DNA of 64,000 nucleotides from Conexibacter stalactiti (GTDB lineage Bacteria > Actinomycetota > Thermoleophilia > Solirubrobacterales > Solirubrobacteraceae), in NCBI RefSeq assembly GCF_035967765.1, contig NZ_JAYWIT010000002.1. One strand, given 5' to 3'. Positions 34,787 to 43,169 of the stretch are shown one piece after another. The position numbers and the translations under genes are program-made. Every line of letters begins with the position of its first letter. Positions within the stretch are counted from its first letter, which is position 1. The notes beneath the pieces were generated by a model, which worked only from the letters and a program-made list of their open reading frames with translations, had not been told where the DNA came from and ran no database searches.

Positions 34787-35947
34787 ATGAGACGTTTTCA
34801 GGGGACGGTGGCGGCGATCGCCACGCTGGCGGCCGCCGGTGCCGTAGCAGGTGCCGCAGCCGGGGAGACACCAGTACCGATCGGAGCGCCGATCGATCAG
34901 CCGAACAGATTCGCCACGATCGAGCGCGGCACCTACAAGGTCATCCCGCTGCGCGTCGACGATCCCGCTGGCGGCCTGCCGTGGGGAATGGCGACCTATC
35001 TCGCCCGTGACAAGTACAACCCGCGCACGCAGCTGCTCTGCACCGAGTTCGGGCGCCTGCAGGCCGGGCAGCTCGGCATGCTCACCACCACGGGCGAGTT
35101 CCGGCCGATCACCCCCGGCGGCAGTCCCCAGGTCAGCTGCGGCGGTATCGCCGCTCGCTTCGGTGAGCGCGCCAGCGGCGACGTGCTGGCGGCGACCCCG
35201 ACGATCCTCGGCAGCCAGTGCAGCCCCGCGACTGCCAGCTGCGACCTCAGAGCCGCCTTCCGCACGATCATCGGAATCTCGCTCGGCCGCGGCATCCTCA
35301 ACGCCTCGATCAGCGACCCACCCGACGGACGCTGGAAGCCGCTCCAACAGGCCAACGACGGCGTCTTCCTCGCCGTTCGCCCCGGCCTCTTCACCGACGC
35401 CACGACCCCGTCGATACGCGTGCAGGCCACCACCTGCGGGCCCGACGCGCGTCCCGACCTGAGCGCCCGCGGCACGCCCAGCGGCAGATGCGCTACCACC
35501 ATCTACATCCCCGGCGGCCCCCGGCCCGCAGCTGAGACCAGAGCATCCAGACGCGCTCGCAGAGCCCGCAGCCTGCACGCGCCGATCCGCATCATCCAGC
35601 GGCCGGGCACGGCCAGCAACAGCCGCATCGCGGCCCGCGTGAAGCTGCCGATTACCGTCACCACCGCCACCGAGGGCTACGCCTACCGGCTCCACGGGCC
35701 GGCCGGGCGCGACTGCGCCTCGCTGCGGACCGAAGACACCAGCATCGACGCGATCTCCAGCTACCTGATGGTCGCCGGCACCACCTACTCGCTCCCGATC
35801 CTCCCGCTCAACCTCAAGCGCGGCGTCTGGTGCGAGGGCCGGTACCGCCTGACCGTCCTCTTCACGCAGCGGTTCAAGGGCAGACGCCTCCGCATCGTCA
35901 CCAAGCCAGTCGCCAGCGCCACCTTCACCATCCCGCCGCCGCGTTGA
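34787..35947 (+). CDS. Secreted hypothetical protein with several cysteines
   Basis: 386 residues with a signal peptide (GTVAAIATLAAAGAVAGAAA). Cys residues are spaced along the mature part (LLCTEFGR, VSCGGIAAR, SQCSPATASCDLR, TTCGPDARP). An Arg-rich linker near residue 245 (RASRRARRARS) divides two domains. Exported, function unknown. ATG 34787 follows a GGGAGA at a good distance. It belongs with the two genes at 32100-33347 and the one at 33758 as a cluster of exported proteins. Confidence 0.65.
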   Translation: MRRFQGTVAAIATLAAAGAVAGAAAGETPVPIGAPIDQPNRFATIERGTYKVIPLRVDDPAGGLPWGMATYLARDKYNPRTQLLCTEFGRLQAGQLGMLTTTGEFRPITPGGSPQVSCGGIAARFGERASGDVLAATPTILGSQCSPATASCDLRAAFRTIIGISLGRGILNASISDPPDGRWKPLQQANDGVFLAVRPGLFTDATTPSIRVQATTCGPDARPDLSARGTPSGRCATTIYIPGGPRPAAETRASRRARRARSLHAPIRIIQRPGTASNSRIAARVKLPITVTTATEGYAYRLHGPAGRDCASLRTEDTSIDAISSYLMVAGTTYSLPILPLNLKRGVWCEGRYRLTVLFTQRFKGRRLRIVTKPVASATFTIPPPR

Positions 35948-36088
35948 ACGCGCCCGGGGCGGTGACATTGCGTGGCGCAGCGTTAGCGGCTCGGGTCGGC
36001 GCTTTTGGCCGACGGCCGCAAGCCCGCAACGCCGCCTCGCACGCAGATGGGTCGGGAGCCCGATTTGCACCGTACCCGACCCAGCGCG

Positions 36089-36150
36089 CTACGCCAGCTC
36101 CCGCACCGCCACAAACCGATACCCGGACGCGGGACGGTGTTCAACCCGCC
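36089..36150 (-). repeat. Diverged ~60 bp repeat, copy B
   Basis: Partner of 23425-23490, in the same orientation, with a short gap near its 3' side. The two copies bracket most of the cargo genes (23.8-35.9 kb). Between 35948 and 36240 there is no convincing gene. Confidence 0.55.
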
Positions 36151-36248
36151 CAAGTTGTGAACCCTGCCACCGCGAGGGGCACCGATACGAAACCGTTACG
36201 TTGGACACGGCAACTCAACGTATGGTGTGAACTGAACTGAAAATTGTG

Positions 36249-36284
36249 GGGCCCGGAGGTGCGCTAACACCCCCGGAGCCCCGT
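36249..36284 (+). promoter_or_regulatory. Leader hairpin upstream of 36308
   Basis: GGGGCCCGGAGGTG and CACCCCCGGAGCCCC pair imperfectly around CGCTAA. The hairpin lies about 25 bp before ATG 36308, between the start of transcription (unknown) and the ribosome-binding site AGGAG. It could be an attenuator or the terminator of something decayed upstream. Confidence 0.35.
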
Positions 36285-36307
36285 GCACAGGAGAAAGTGG
36301 GTCTCCC

Positions 36308-36793
36308 ATGCGCGCAAAGCGTATCCAAGGTGCGCGGCGACGTCTGCGCACCAACACCGGCTGTGGGCCATGTCATCGCGGCGCTCAGCTTGAGGTCGCG
36401 GCGGTTCAGCAGGACTTGCTTCGGAAGGCGGCCGTGGCCGTCCTCGGCGATGTCGACGTCGTGGCCGCAGCATTTCGACGAGGCGACTGGCGAACGGCAC
36501 GGCAATTGCGCTGGCGGCGCGAATGCCTCTTCCGACTGCTCGATGATCTCGGCTGGTCGCCCAGCAACAGCTCGGAGGGCACGGCGCTCACGATGCCGCC
36601 CGAGGAACTCGCGACGGCGGCATCCGAGATCACCAGCTACGTCGGCGAGATGATCGTCGTGCATCATGCCGAGCCTGCGGTCGATCTCGATAGCGATGAG
36701 CTCGAGCGTCTTTACGCGACCCGAGCCGCTTGCCGAGTGCTCCGTCGGCAGGTGCTTGGGCGGCAGGTTCGCGTTGCCACGGTGGGGTGGTAG
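36308..36793 (+). CDS. Hypothetical regulator-like protein
   Basis: A 161-residue, mostly helical protein. The core QQDLLRKAAVAVLGDVDVVA, then RRECLFRLLDDLGWSPSNSS and MPPEELATAASEITSYVGEM looks conserved in style but the family is not recognised. It precedes the XRE-type gene by 2 bases in the same direction, so both are likely one transcript with the small ribbon-helix-helix gene. AGGAG precedes the ATG by about 15 bases. Confidence 0.55.
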   Translation: MRAKRIQGARRRLRTNTGCGPCHRGAQLEVAAVQQDLLRKAAVAVLGDVDVVAAAFRRGDWRTARQLRWRRECLFRLLDDLGWSPSNSSEGTALTMPPEELATAASEITSYVGEMIVVHHAEPAVDLDSDELERLYATRAACRVLRRQVLGRQVRVATVGW

Positions 36794-36795
36794 CC

Positions 36796-37068
36796 GTGGC
36801 GGCGAAGAAGCAGTCCGACGAGCATGTCGTGTTCGGGAGAGCCGTGAAGGAGTTCCGCGCACGTCGCGACCTGTCGCAGGAGCAATTCGGCCGGCAGGCG
36901 AGCCTTCATCGCAACTACGTCGGCGCGATCGAGCGAGGCGAGATCAATCCGACGTTGCGAGTCATGCTCAAGATCGCGAGGGGTCTCGAAGCGCCGCTGA
37001 GCGAGCTGATCGTCCTCTTCGAGGCACGACGTGACGAGGCGGTCCCCGAACTCCGGCGGCGGACGTGA
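36796..37068 (+). CDS. XRE-family helix-turn-helix regulator
   Basis: About 90 residues. It is a single Cro/C1-type HTH domain: FGRAVKEFRARRDLSQEQFG, then RQASLHRNYVGAIERGEINP and LRVMLKIARGLEAPLSELI. A short acidic/basic tail follows. GTG 36796 is assumed; GTG 36787 is possible. Probably regulates this element's transfer or maintenance genes. The stop overlaps the next start as GTGA. Confidence 0.82.
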   Translation: MAAKKQSDEHVVFGRAVKEFRARRDLSQEQFGRQASLHRNYVGAIERGEINPTLRVMLKIARGLEAPLSELIVLFEARRDEAVPELRRRT

Positions 37069-37307
37069 GCCCAACTCTCATGCACACGACAACCGTGCGC
37101 TTCGACCCCGAGACGTGGGAGCGACTGAAGCAGACTTCTGGGCGTCTCGGGATCGCGAGTGCCGAGTACATCCGAACGGCGACGATTCAACGGCTCGAGC
37201 GGGGCGAGTACGAGCCGCGTCTTGCGAGGCTCGAAGAGCGCGTCGAGCGGATCGCCAGGGTCGTCGACCGGTGGGTGCGGCGTCTGTCTGAGTCGGCGCG
37301 ACGCTAA
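37065..37307 (+). CDS. Ribbon-helix-helix (CopG/Arc-like) protein
   Basis: 80 residues. The ribbon TTTVRFDPETWERLKQTSGR is followed by LGIASAEYIRTATIQRLERG, the usual RHH pattern. A coiled-coil-like tail then follows, RLARLEERVERIARVVDRWV. Starts at GTG 37065 (overlapping the XRE stop) or ATG 37080. Such proteins next to transfer genes may act as relaxosome accessory or repressor. It faces the coupling-protein gene tail to tail. Confidence 0.7.
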   Translation: MSPTLMHTTTVRFDPETWERLKQTSGRLGIASAEYIRTATIQRLERGEYEPRLARLEERVERIARVVDRWVRRLSESARR

Positions 37308-37332
37308 CGACGACGGCGCGGCATGTCGGCTG

Positions 37333-40194
37333 CTAGACCGAGCGGCGTCCCGCCGCTGCAACGCTCTCGGGAAGGAGAGTGACCAGCGTCGCCTCGAAGC
37401 TCTCGTCGCCGAGCTGCTCGCGCAGCCGGCGGGGAAGAGGCGGCAGCTGAAGCGCCCGCAGCGAACCGTGATGGAGGTCGCCTTCGGTGGCGAAGAAGGT
37501 GTGGGCGCGGCCGGCGAAATACCACTCGTGTTCAGGACGGCCGAGCGGGCCGACGCTGCCGGTCATGGCCTTGTCGGCCTCCTGCATCAGCGCGAGGGTC
37601 GCGCGCGGCGAGGGCGACGCGAAGACGACGATCGGCCGGGAGCCGAGCCGGCGATAGCGTGGGCAGGCGAGGCTCCAGCCAGTGAGGAAGGCGTCGTATC
37701 GGGCCAGCTTGTCGCGGTTGTATGCGGGCCGCTCGGTCAGGTCGAGCTCGAGCAGGAGGTCGAAGCGCAGCTCGTAGCGGCGACCAGGTCGGGGGCTTGG
37801 ATCGCTCACGACGTGGAGTTCGATGGCGAGGTCGGCGACGATCTCCTCGAGCTGCTGCGGGACGTTGCTGAAACCATGGCCGGCGCCGAGCGCGACGTCG
37901 CTCGGACGCAGCGGGCGGCGGTTGCGCCCGTCGCCGACGCGCGGCGGCGTGAAGCGGGCGGTGTGGTAGCGGGAGGTCCGCCAGTTGTCGGTGCACCAGG
38001 CAGGGATCGTGTTGTGGAGTGCCTGCATCCAGTTGACGACGTGGAGGTCGTGCCGAACGCGAGCACCTTCTCTGGCTTCGCTCGGCCGGTAGTGTCGGCG
38101 ATTGGCGATCACCGGGGGCAGCCCGTCGGGCGGCTCCTGGCCCAGCTTGAAGCCTCTGGCGGTCAGGCACCAGAGCGGCGGACTTGATCGTCTCGACTGC
38201 GAGCGCAAGCGGGTCGGGACGCGTTGCAGCAGCCCCGCGCGCTCGAGGCGGGCGAGTGCTTTCTGGACCCCGCGCTCGCCGACCCCGGCTGGCCACGCTG
38301 AGCGGCGCAGCTGCGAGGTGGTCATGAGGCCGAAGCGGTCGAGCAGCTTCAGCACGCGCAGCTGCTGCTCGCTGAGACGATCGAGCACGACGCTCGTTCT
38401 CGGACTCGCCGGGGGCAGCAGCTCGGAGATCTGGTCGATGACGCCGAGCTCGGCGTAGCTTTCGGGTGTCGGGCCGTCGGGAGCCGGGGCCGTGGCGTCC
38501 TTGGCGGTTTTGCCGACGAGTCCGAGAACCGGAGAGTCCATCGCTTCGCAGCCGTCATCGGCGTCGTCGGAGTCCCACAACTCCGGTTGCAGCGCTGAAG
38601 CCGTGCGCCGAGGCGGAGCTGAGTCAGATCTCGCCGGACGCGGTTCGGGCGTCTCGGCGGGAGCCGGTTCGTCTTGGCTCGGACTCGACGTCGGCATCGC
38701 CCGATCGGCTTGCCGGTTCTGTTCAGTCTGGTCGCGCCGGCCGTCGCGCTTGGAGGTCGAGGACCGCCTGTCGGTGGTGGAATTCCGCTTATAGGTGGAG
38801 CCCATCTCGGCCGGGTAGGCGCCGCAGCGGTTGACGAGTCGTTGGTAGTGGTGGCGGGTCCAGCCGAGGCTGCCGGTCGGGATCGGGTAGGTGCGGCCGA
38901 TGAAGGCGGGCGCGCGCTGGCCGTCGATGATCCAGCTGGCGAGGAAGTACCAGCGCAGAAGGTTGAGCAACGTCTCGGGGGTCGCGCGCGTGCGAGCGCG
39001 TGACTCCGGATCGCTGCGGAAGAGCGAGTCGTAGACGGCCATCGCGATCCGCGTCGCGGCTTCGGCGTCGTCGGGGTCGCCGAGGCGGAAGATGCAGCGC
39101 GACTGGCAGAGGTTGAGGATGCCCTTGCGGATCTTCTCGCTGCGCGCGCCGGACTCGGCGGAGAGCAGCTGCGCGAAGAACTGGTGGGCGAGCGTGACGT
39201 CGAGGCCGGCGGCGCGGTGGGTGGCGAGCATGTCGACGGTCAGCTCGTTGATGACGTAGTGGCACTCCTCGAGGTGCAGCGCGACGCGGGCGCGCGCGGG
39301 CGCGTCGACGTGGATCTGGTGCTGCATGTGGGTGTGCAGCATGCGCAGGAGGAAGTGCATGCAGGCGATCGAGTTCTCCTCGCCGATGCCGGGCCGCTGC
39401 TCGGTGCCGCCCATGGCGGCGTCGACGATCAGGATGTCGCGGTTCTCGATGATCCGGCTGAGCGGCATGTCGACGGGGTGGTTGAAGAAGCGTCGCAGCG
39501 GCGGGACGGAGACGATGCCGCCGACCTTGTTGCGCGGCGCCTTCATCTGCTGGCGGGTGACTGAGCTGGCGCCGTCGATCATGTCGGGGATCTCGCGGCC
39601 CCAGAACTCGTGCGTCTGGTCGAGGTCGGGGATGTGCGCGGTCGCGGCTACGACGGCGTCGCGCAGGTCGGCGCGGTAGGGGAGGAGGAGGCCGTAGATG
39701 TCTTCCCAGCGCGGGCGGGTGTCGGCGGCGCTGGCGATCGCGAGCGCGCCGATCGTCGCGTGGTAGAGCAGGTCGCGCGAGGCTTGGAAGATCTGGCCCT
39801 CGTTGACGTCGAGCAGCGAGTTGACGACGTTGTCCGCGACGCCGGCGACGGCGGCGGCGAGCCGGTGCGGGTTGCGCATCGTCTCGGCCGGCAGTGTCAG
39901 CGGCGACATGCCGAAGCGCGGGTAGGCGAGGTCGAGGAACCAGACGGTCTTGCCGCAGTCGGGCGGCACGAGCGCCAGCGCGCGGCGCGCGACCTCGCTC
40001 TTGGGGTCGATCATGATCACCGCGGCGTTCGGGTCGCGCACGTCGTTGAGGAACGAGCGCAGCAGGAAGCTTGTCTTCCCTGACCCCTGTCCGCCGACGA
40101 TCAGCGTGCCCTGCGGCCGGTCGGCCGGCCGCTGCACGACTTCGGCGTTGGAGGCGCGCCCGGTCGGCATCAGCTCCCGCGGCCGCGCCGGCAT
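37333..40194 (-). CDS. VirD4-type coupling ATPase fused to a Replic_Relax region
   Basis: 953 residues. The N-terminal ~480 residues form a TraG/VirD4 ATPase without membrane helices. Walker A is IVGGQGSGKTSFLLRSFLND (Lys40). A nearby PKSE motif follows Walker A. The second acidic box is RVALHLEECHYVINEL. A Ser/Arg-rich linker separates it from the C-terminal ~330 residues, which begin with a winged helix (QQLRVLKLLDRFGLMTTSQL) and match the replication-relaxation (PF13814-like) layout. The coupling protein brings DNA to the channel; the fused part may recognise the nicking complex. ATG 40194 overlaps the stop of its membrane partner (TGATG). Confidence 0.75.
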   Translation of the reverse strand: MPARPRELMPTGRASNAEVVQRPADRPQGTLIVGGQGSGKTSFLLRSFLNDVRDPNAAVIMIDPKSEVARRALALVPPDCGKTVWFLDLAYPRFGMSPLTLPAETMRNPHRLAAAVAGVADNVVNSLLDVNEGQIFQASRDLLYHATIGALAIASAADTRPRWEDIYGLLLPYRADLRDAVVAATAHIPDLDQTHEFWGREIPDMIDGASSVTRQQMKAPRNKVGGIVSVPPLRRFFNHPVDMPLSRIIENRDILIVDAAMGGTEQRPGIGEENSIACMHFLLRMLHTHMQHQIHVDAPARARVALHLEECHYVINELTVDMLATHRAAGLDVTLAHQFFAQLLSAESGARSEKIRKGILNLCQSRCIFRLGDPDDAEAATRIAMAVYDSLFRSDPESRARTRATPETLLNLLRWYFLASWIIDGQRAPAFIGRTYPIPTGSLGWTRHHYQRLVNRCGAYPAEMGSTYKRNSTTDRRSSTSKRDGRRDQTEQNRQADRAMPTSSPSQDEPAPAETPEPRPARSDSAPPRRTASALQPELWDSDDADDGCEAMDSPVLGLVGKTAKDATAPAPDGPTPESYAELGVIDQISELLPPASPRTSVVLDRLSEQQLRVLKLLDRFGLMTTSQLRRSAWPAGVGERGVQKALARLERAGLLQRVPTRLRSQSRRSSPPLWCLTARGFKLGQEPPDGLPPVIANRRHYRPSEAREGARVRHDLHVVNWMQALHNTIPAWCTDNWRTSRYHTARFTPPRVGDGRNRRPLRPSDVALGAGHGFSNVPQQLEEIVADLAIELHVVSDPSPRPGRRYELRFDLLLELDLTERPAYNRDKLARYDAFLTGWSLACPRYRRLGSRPIVVFASPSPRATLALMQEADKAMTGSVGPLGRPEHEWYFAGRAHTFFATEGDLHHGSLRALQLPPLPRRLREQLGDESFEATLVTLLPESVAAAGRRSV

Positions 40195-41645
40195 CAGCTC
40201 GTCTCCTCGACGCCGGCACCCTGCTCGGGGCTGATCGTCTCGGGATCGAAGGCATCGTTGTCGACCGGCGGCTCGTCGAGCGCGCCGGCGGCGCGCAGCG
40301 CTTCGGGCGGTGCCGGGATGCGCGGCAGCATCAGCCGGCGGACCGGGACGCCGCGCATGCGAGCGGTCGGCAGCTCGATCAGCGTCGCGATCTCGGCGCT
40401 GGAGAGCAGGGCGCGGAGCCCGACCGCCGGCGTCGCGGGCAGCAGCGGCGGCTCGCTGGCGACGAACCGGTCGCGGGTCCGGTTCGGCCGCAGGTCGAAG
40501 ATCCGGCGGTGGAGCCGGTTGGCGCCGCGCAGCGCCTGGACGGTCGCGGTGACGGCGCGGCAGGTCTCGGCGTCGTCGCTGGCGATCGTCAGCTCGAACC
40601 AGCACAGGGAGCGGTTCTGGGTCCGCTCGACCTCTTCGAGCTCGCGTCGCCGTTGCGGCGCGCGCAGCCCGGCATCGGGCGCGCCCCACTGCTCCGCGCG
40701 GGCGGAGCGGTTCGCCTCTCCGCGCGCGAGCGAGGCGGCGAGCCGCTCGACCGCATGCAGCGTCGGCACCAGCGTCAGCCGCACGACGCTCGGCTGCGCC
40801 GCCGCAACCTGCGCCTGCGCGATCAGCTCGACCAGCGGCGCCGCCGGCCCCGACGAGCCGCGGCTGGTGGCGCGCTCGCGGCCGAGCGCGAAGACGAACG
40901 AGCGGTGCTTCCGCAGCCGCTCGACGTACGCCGGCCGCCAGGCAGACCCGTCGAGGGGCTGCGGGTCCGCGACGAAGTCGTAGCCGATCCGCACCGCCGG
41001 ATAGGCGGCGGCAAGCGCGGCGTCGAGCTGCCGCACGACGCGCGGCTGACAGACGACGCACATCGTCCACTCCAACTCACCGTCGCCGGCGGCGTCGTAA
41101 CGCAGCTCGAAGGCCAGCCACGGCTGTCCCTCGCGCCAGCGCACGTCGGCGCGCTCGCGCACCAGGCCGACGATCGCCTCAACCGCCTCCTCGAGATCCT
41201 CAGGCGCGCACTCGTCGTGAGCGGAAAGCCGGATCTCGTAACGCTCGTAGGTACGCGCGCCCCGGTTACGAACCCGCCGCCGCACCGTCCGCACGACGAT
41301 CGCGATCGCCACGAGCGTGCCGAGCAACGTGCCCGCTGCCGTCGCGATCCCCAGCAATTCGACGACGCTGCGCTCACCGAGCCAATCGATCGGTCCGTCC
41401 GCGTCGTCGTGAGAACGCCCTGGGACCTCGGGTCGAAGCATCTGAGGTGACGTCGCAGGGCGCCGTCTTGCGCGCGCTCCCGGTCGTGCGGGTGCAGGCG
41501 TCGTGCGCGTGACGCCGCCGGTCGTCGTCGACGGCGCCTCCGGCAGCGACGGCGCCGTGAGCAACGCCACGCCGACAGCGAAGCCGGCGGCCGCCATCGC
41601 GAGGAAGACGAGGCCGATCGCGAGCTTGACGTTCGGGACCGGCAT
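40194..41645 (-). CDS. Membrane partner of the coupling ATPase
   Basis: 483 residues with an N-terminal helix (LAIGLVFLAMAAAGFAVGVA), a second helix near residue 100 (ATAAGTLLGTLVAIAIVVRT) and a large cytosolic domain. The cytosolic domain (RYEIRLSAHDECAPEDLEEA ... TLVPTLHAVERLAASLARGE) resembles the domain found N-terminal to FtsK/TraG-like ATPases in actinobacterial elements. It probably supplies the membrane anchor missing from the ATPase encoded just downstream. Overlapping start and stop codons imply fixed stoichiometry. Confidence 0.6.
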   Translation of the reverse strand: MPVPNVKLAIGLVFLAMAAAGFAVGVALLTAPSLPEAPSTTTGGVTRTTPAPARPGARARRRPATSPQMLRPEVPGRSHDDADGPIDWLGERSVVELLGIATAAGTLLGTLVAIAIVVRTVRRRVRNRGARTYERYEIRLSAHDECAPEDLEEAVEAIVGLVRERADVRWREGQPWLAFELRYDAAGDGELEWTMCVVCQPRVVRQLDAALAAAYPAVRIGYDFVADPQPLDGSAWRPAYVERLRKHRSFVFALGRERATSRGSSGPAAPLVELIAQAQVAAAQPSVVRLTLVPTLHAVERLAASLARGEANRSARAEQWGAPDAGLRAPQRRRELEEVERTQNRSLCWFELTIASDDAETCRAVTATVQALRGANRLHRRIFDLRPNRTRDRFVASEPPLLPATPAVGLRALLSSAEIATLIELPTARMRGVPVRRLMLPRIPAPPEALRAAGALDEPPVDNDAFDPETISPEQGAGVEETS

Positions 41646-41647
41646 GA

Positions 41648-42208
41648 TCAGAAGACGACGAAGACTTCGAGAAGCGCGGCGACCGCCAGGAGCAGCCCGC
41701 CGCCGGCGGCGAGCGTGAGCCAGACTCGGCGGTCGACCGGACCGCGCCGGGCCATCAGATAGAGCGCGAGCCCGCAGGAGAACGCCGCCAGCTCAACAGG
41801 ACCGTGCGGCAAGGTCGCCAGCAACATTCGCTCGCGATATGCGGCCAAGCCGATCCCGACGGTGAGGAGGTTGCGCGCGACGCCGAGCACCAGGACGACA
41901 TCGCAGAGCGCCCGCGTCGCCTTCCAGCCCCAACCGCGCTCGACCGGCTGGCTGGCGCCAGCCAGCCACGGCGAGTTGACGGCCAGCGCCGCTCCGATCG
42001 CGGCGAGCAGGATCCGTCCGTTGTGCAGCAGGATCGACCCAACCTCGCCCACGCTCGGGACCAGCCTCGGGAACGGAACGTCTCGCCAGGCGGAGACGTC
42101 GTCGCCGAATGCGACCCCCGCGCCGACCGCCACCGCCAGGACGACGGCCGTGATCGCGGCGTAGGTGGCCACCACGATGCGCAGCACGGCAGGCGGCAGG
42201 CCGGGCAT
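41648..42208 (-). CDS. SpoIIM-like membrane protein
   Basis: 186 residues with five hydrophobic segments (for example IVVATYAAITAVVLAVAVGA and LLLAVAALLEVFVVF). It contains the stage II sporulation M-type motif LPHGPVELAAFSCGLALYL and the early LLHNGRILLAAIGAAL. SpoIIM-like proteins occur outside sporulators in many actinobacteria, with unknown role. Here it sits inside the transfer operon, between a ParA-like gene and the coupling-protein genes. Confidence 0.6.
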   Translation of the reverse strand: MPGLPPAVLRIVVATYAAITAVVLAVAVGAGVAFGDDVSAWRDVPFPRLVPSVGEVGSILLHNGRILLAAIGAALAVNSPWLAGASQPVERGWGWKATRALCDVVLVLGVARNLLTVGIGLAAYRERMLLATLPHGPVELAAFSCGLALYLMARRGPVDRRVWLTLAAGGGLLLAVAALLEVFVVF

Positions 42209-42966
42209 CAGCGCAGCATTCCCGCGAACGCGTCAAGCGCGATGGTAGTCCGGGCGAGTCGCTCATCCAGCGGCAACTCGAACATCGCGGGCACGTGCGG
42301 AACGAGCACGACGTCGCAGTCGCGCTGCTGCGCGAGCGACGTCCACCTCGTCGCCGGCACCGGGGCGCCGGCCGCCTCGTGACGGACCGCCAGCAGCTCG
42401 CGCCCGACCACCGGCAGCTCGAGTGCCTCGAAGATCGCCTCCGCCCGCGCGGCGCCAAGGTCCGTGTCGGGCACCGACCAGACGACATGCGTCGCCCGCC
42501 GGAGCGCAACCAGGTCGGCGGCCGCCGTCAGCGAACTGCAATCCACCACGGTCAGCCCATGGGCGACCTTCGCGTCATCGAAGATCATCTCCAGCGCCGA
42601 CTCTCCAACCTCGCGCTCGAACTGGGCGCCGCCCGCGATCAGGCGCAGTCCGTCGCCGACGACCTCGAAGGGCTCCTCCGCCGCGTGGTCGCCGCTCTCG
42701 AGCTGGCGGGCCAGGTCGACGAGCGAACGACGGGAGCCGCCGCCGGCGAGGACGTTCAGCGTCGCCGTCGGCCCACCGGTCTCGACGAGCAAGACCGGGA
42801 CCGAGCTCTCCGCGGCCGCGGCCGCGGCGAGCAGGAGCGCGATCGTGCTCGTGCCCGCCCCGCCGCACAGGCCGGCAACGGCGACCAGCGGGCCATCCGG
42901 GCGACTGAACGCCAGCGGCGGCGTTGGCGAACTCGGCGGCTCATCGTGTCGAAGTGGAAGCGCCAT
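42208..42966 (-). CDS. ParA/MinD-like ATPase with altered P-loop
   Basis: A 252-residue protein. The deviant Walker A AGLCGGAGTSTIALLLAAAA lacks the signature Lys pair (KGGxGKT), having GGAGTST instead. The rest follows the MinD/ParA plan (PVLLVETGGPTATLNVLAGG; LTVVDCSSLTAAADLVALR). It may bind nucleotide weakly or act in positioning the transfer machinery. First gene of the leftward transfer operon; ATG 42966 lies about 200 bp from the CRISPR array. Confidence 0.6.
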   Translation of the reverse strand: MALPLRHDEPPSSPTPPLAFSRPDGPLVAVAGLCGGAGTSTIALLLAAAAAAESSVPVLLVETGGPTATLNVLAGGGSRRSLVDLARQLESGDHAAEEPFEVVGDGLRLIAGGAQFEREVGESALEMIFDDAKVAHGLTVVDCSSLTAAADLVALRRATHVVWSVPDTDLGAARAEAIFEALELPVVGRELLAVRHEAAGAPVPATRWTSLAQQRDCDVVLVPHVPAMFELPLDERLARTTIALDAFAGMLR

Positions 42967-43169
42967 CCCGCCGGATGGTCAAACCTGGCTGCGATGACGA
43001 GCCCGCCACCACAGCCGGGTCAGTCGGCAGCAACAGCCACGTACTACGCCTTCCGGAGCTGTTCCCTATCGTCGCGCACGCAACCAGCCATGGGCCGAGA
43101 GGAGCTGCAGCAGCTCAACTCGGAGCACCGTCGGGCCGAGGTGACACTCCCGCTTCCTGAGATGTGGAA

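Noticed and set aside
36215..36862. 215-codon open frame on the minus strand
   Set aside because: It opposes the gene at 36308-36793, which has the better start, operon context and helical composition.
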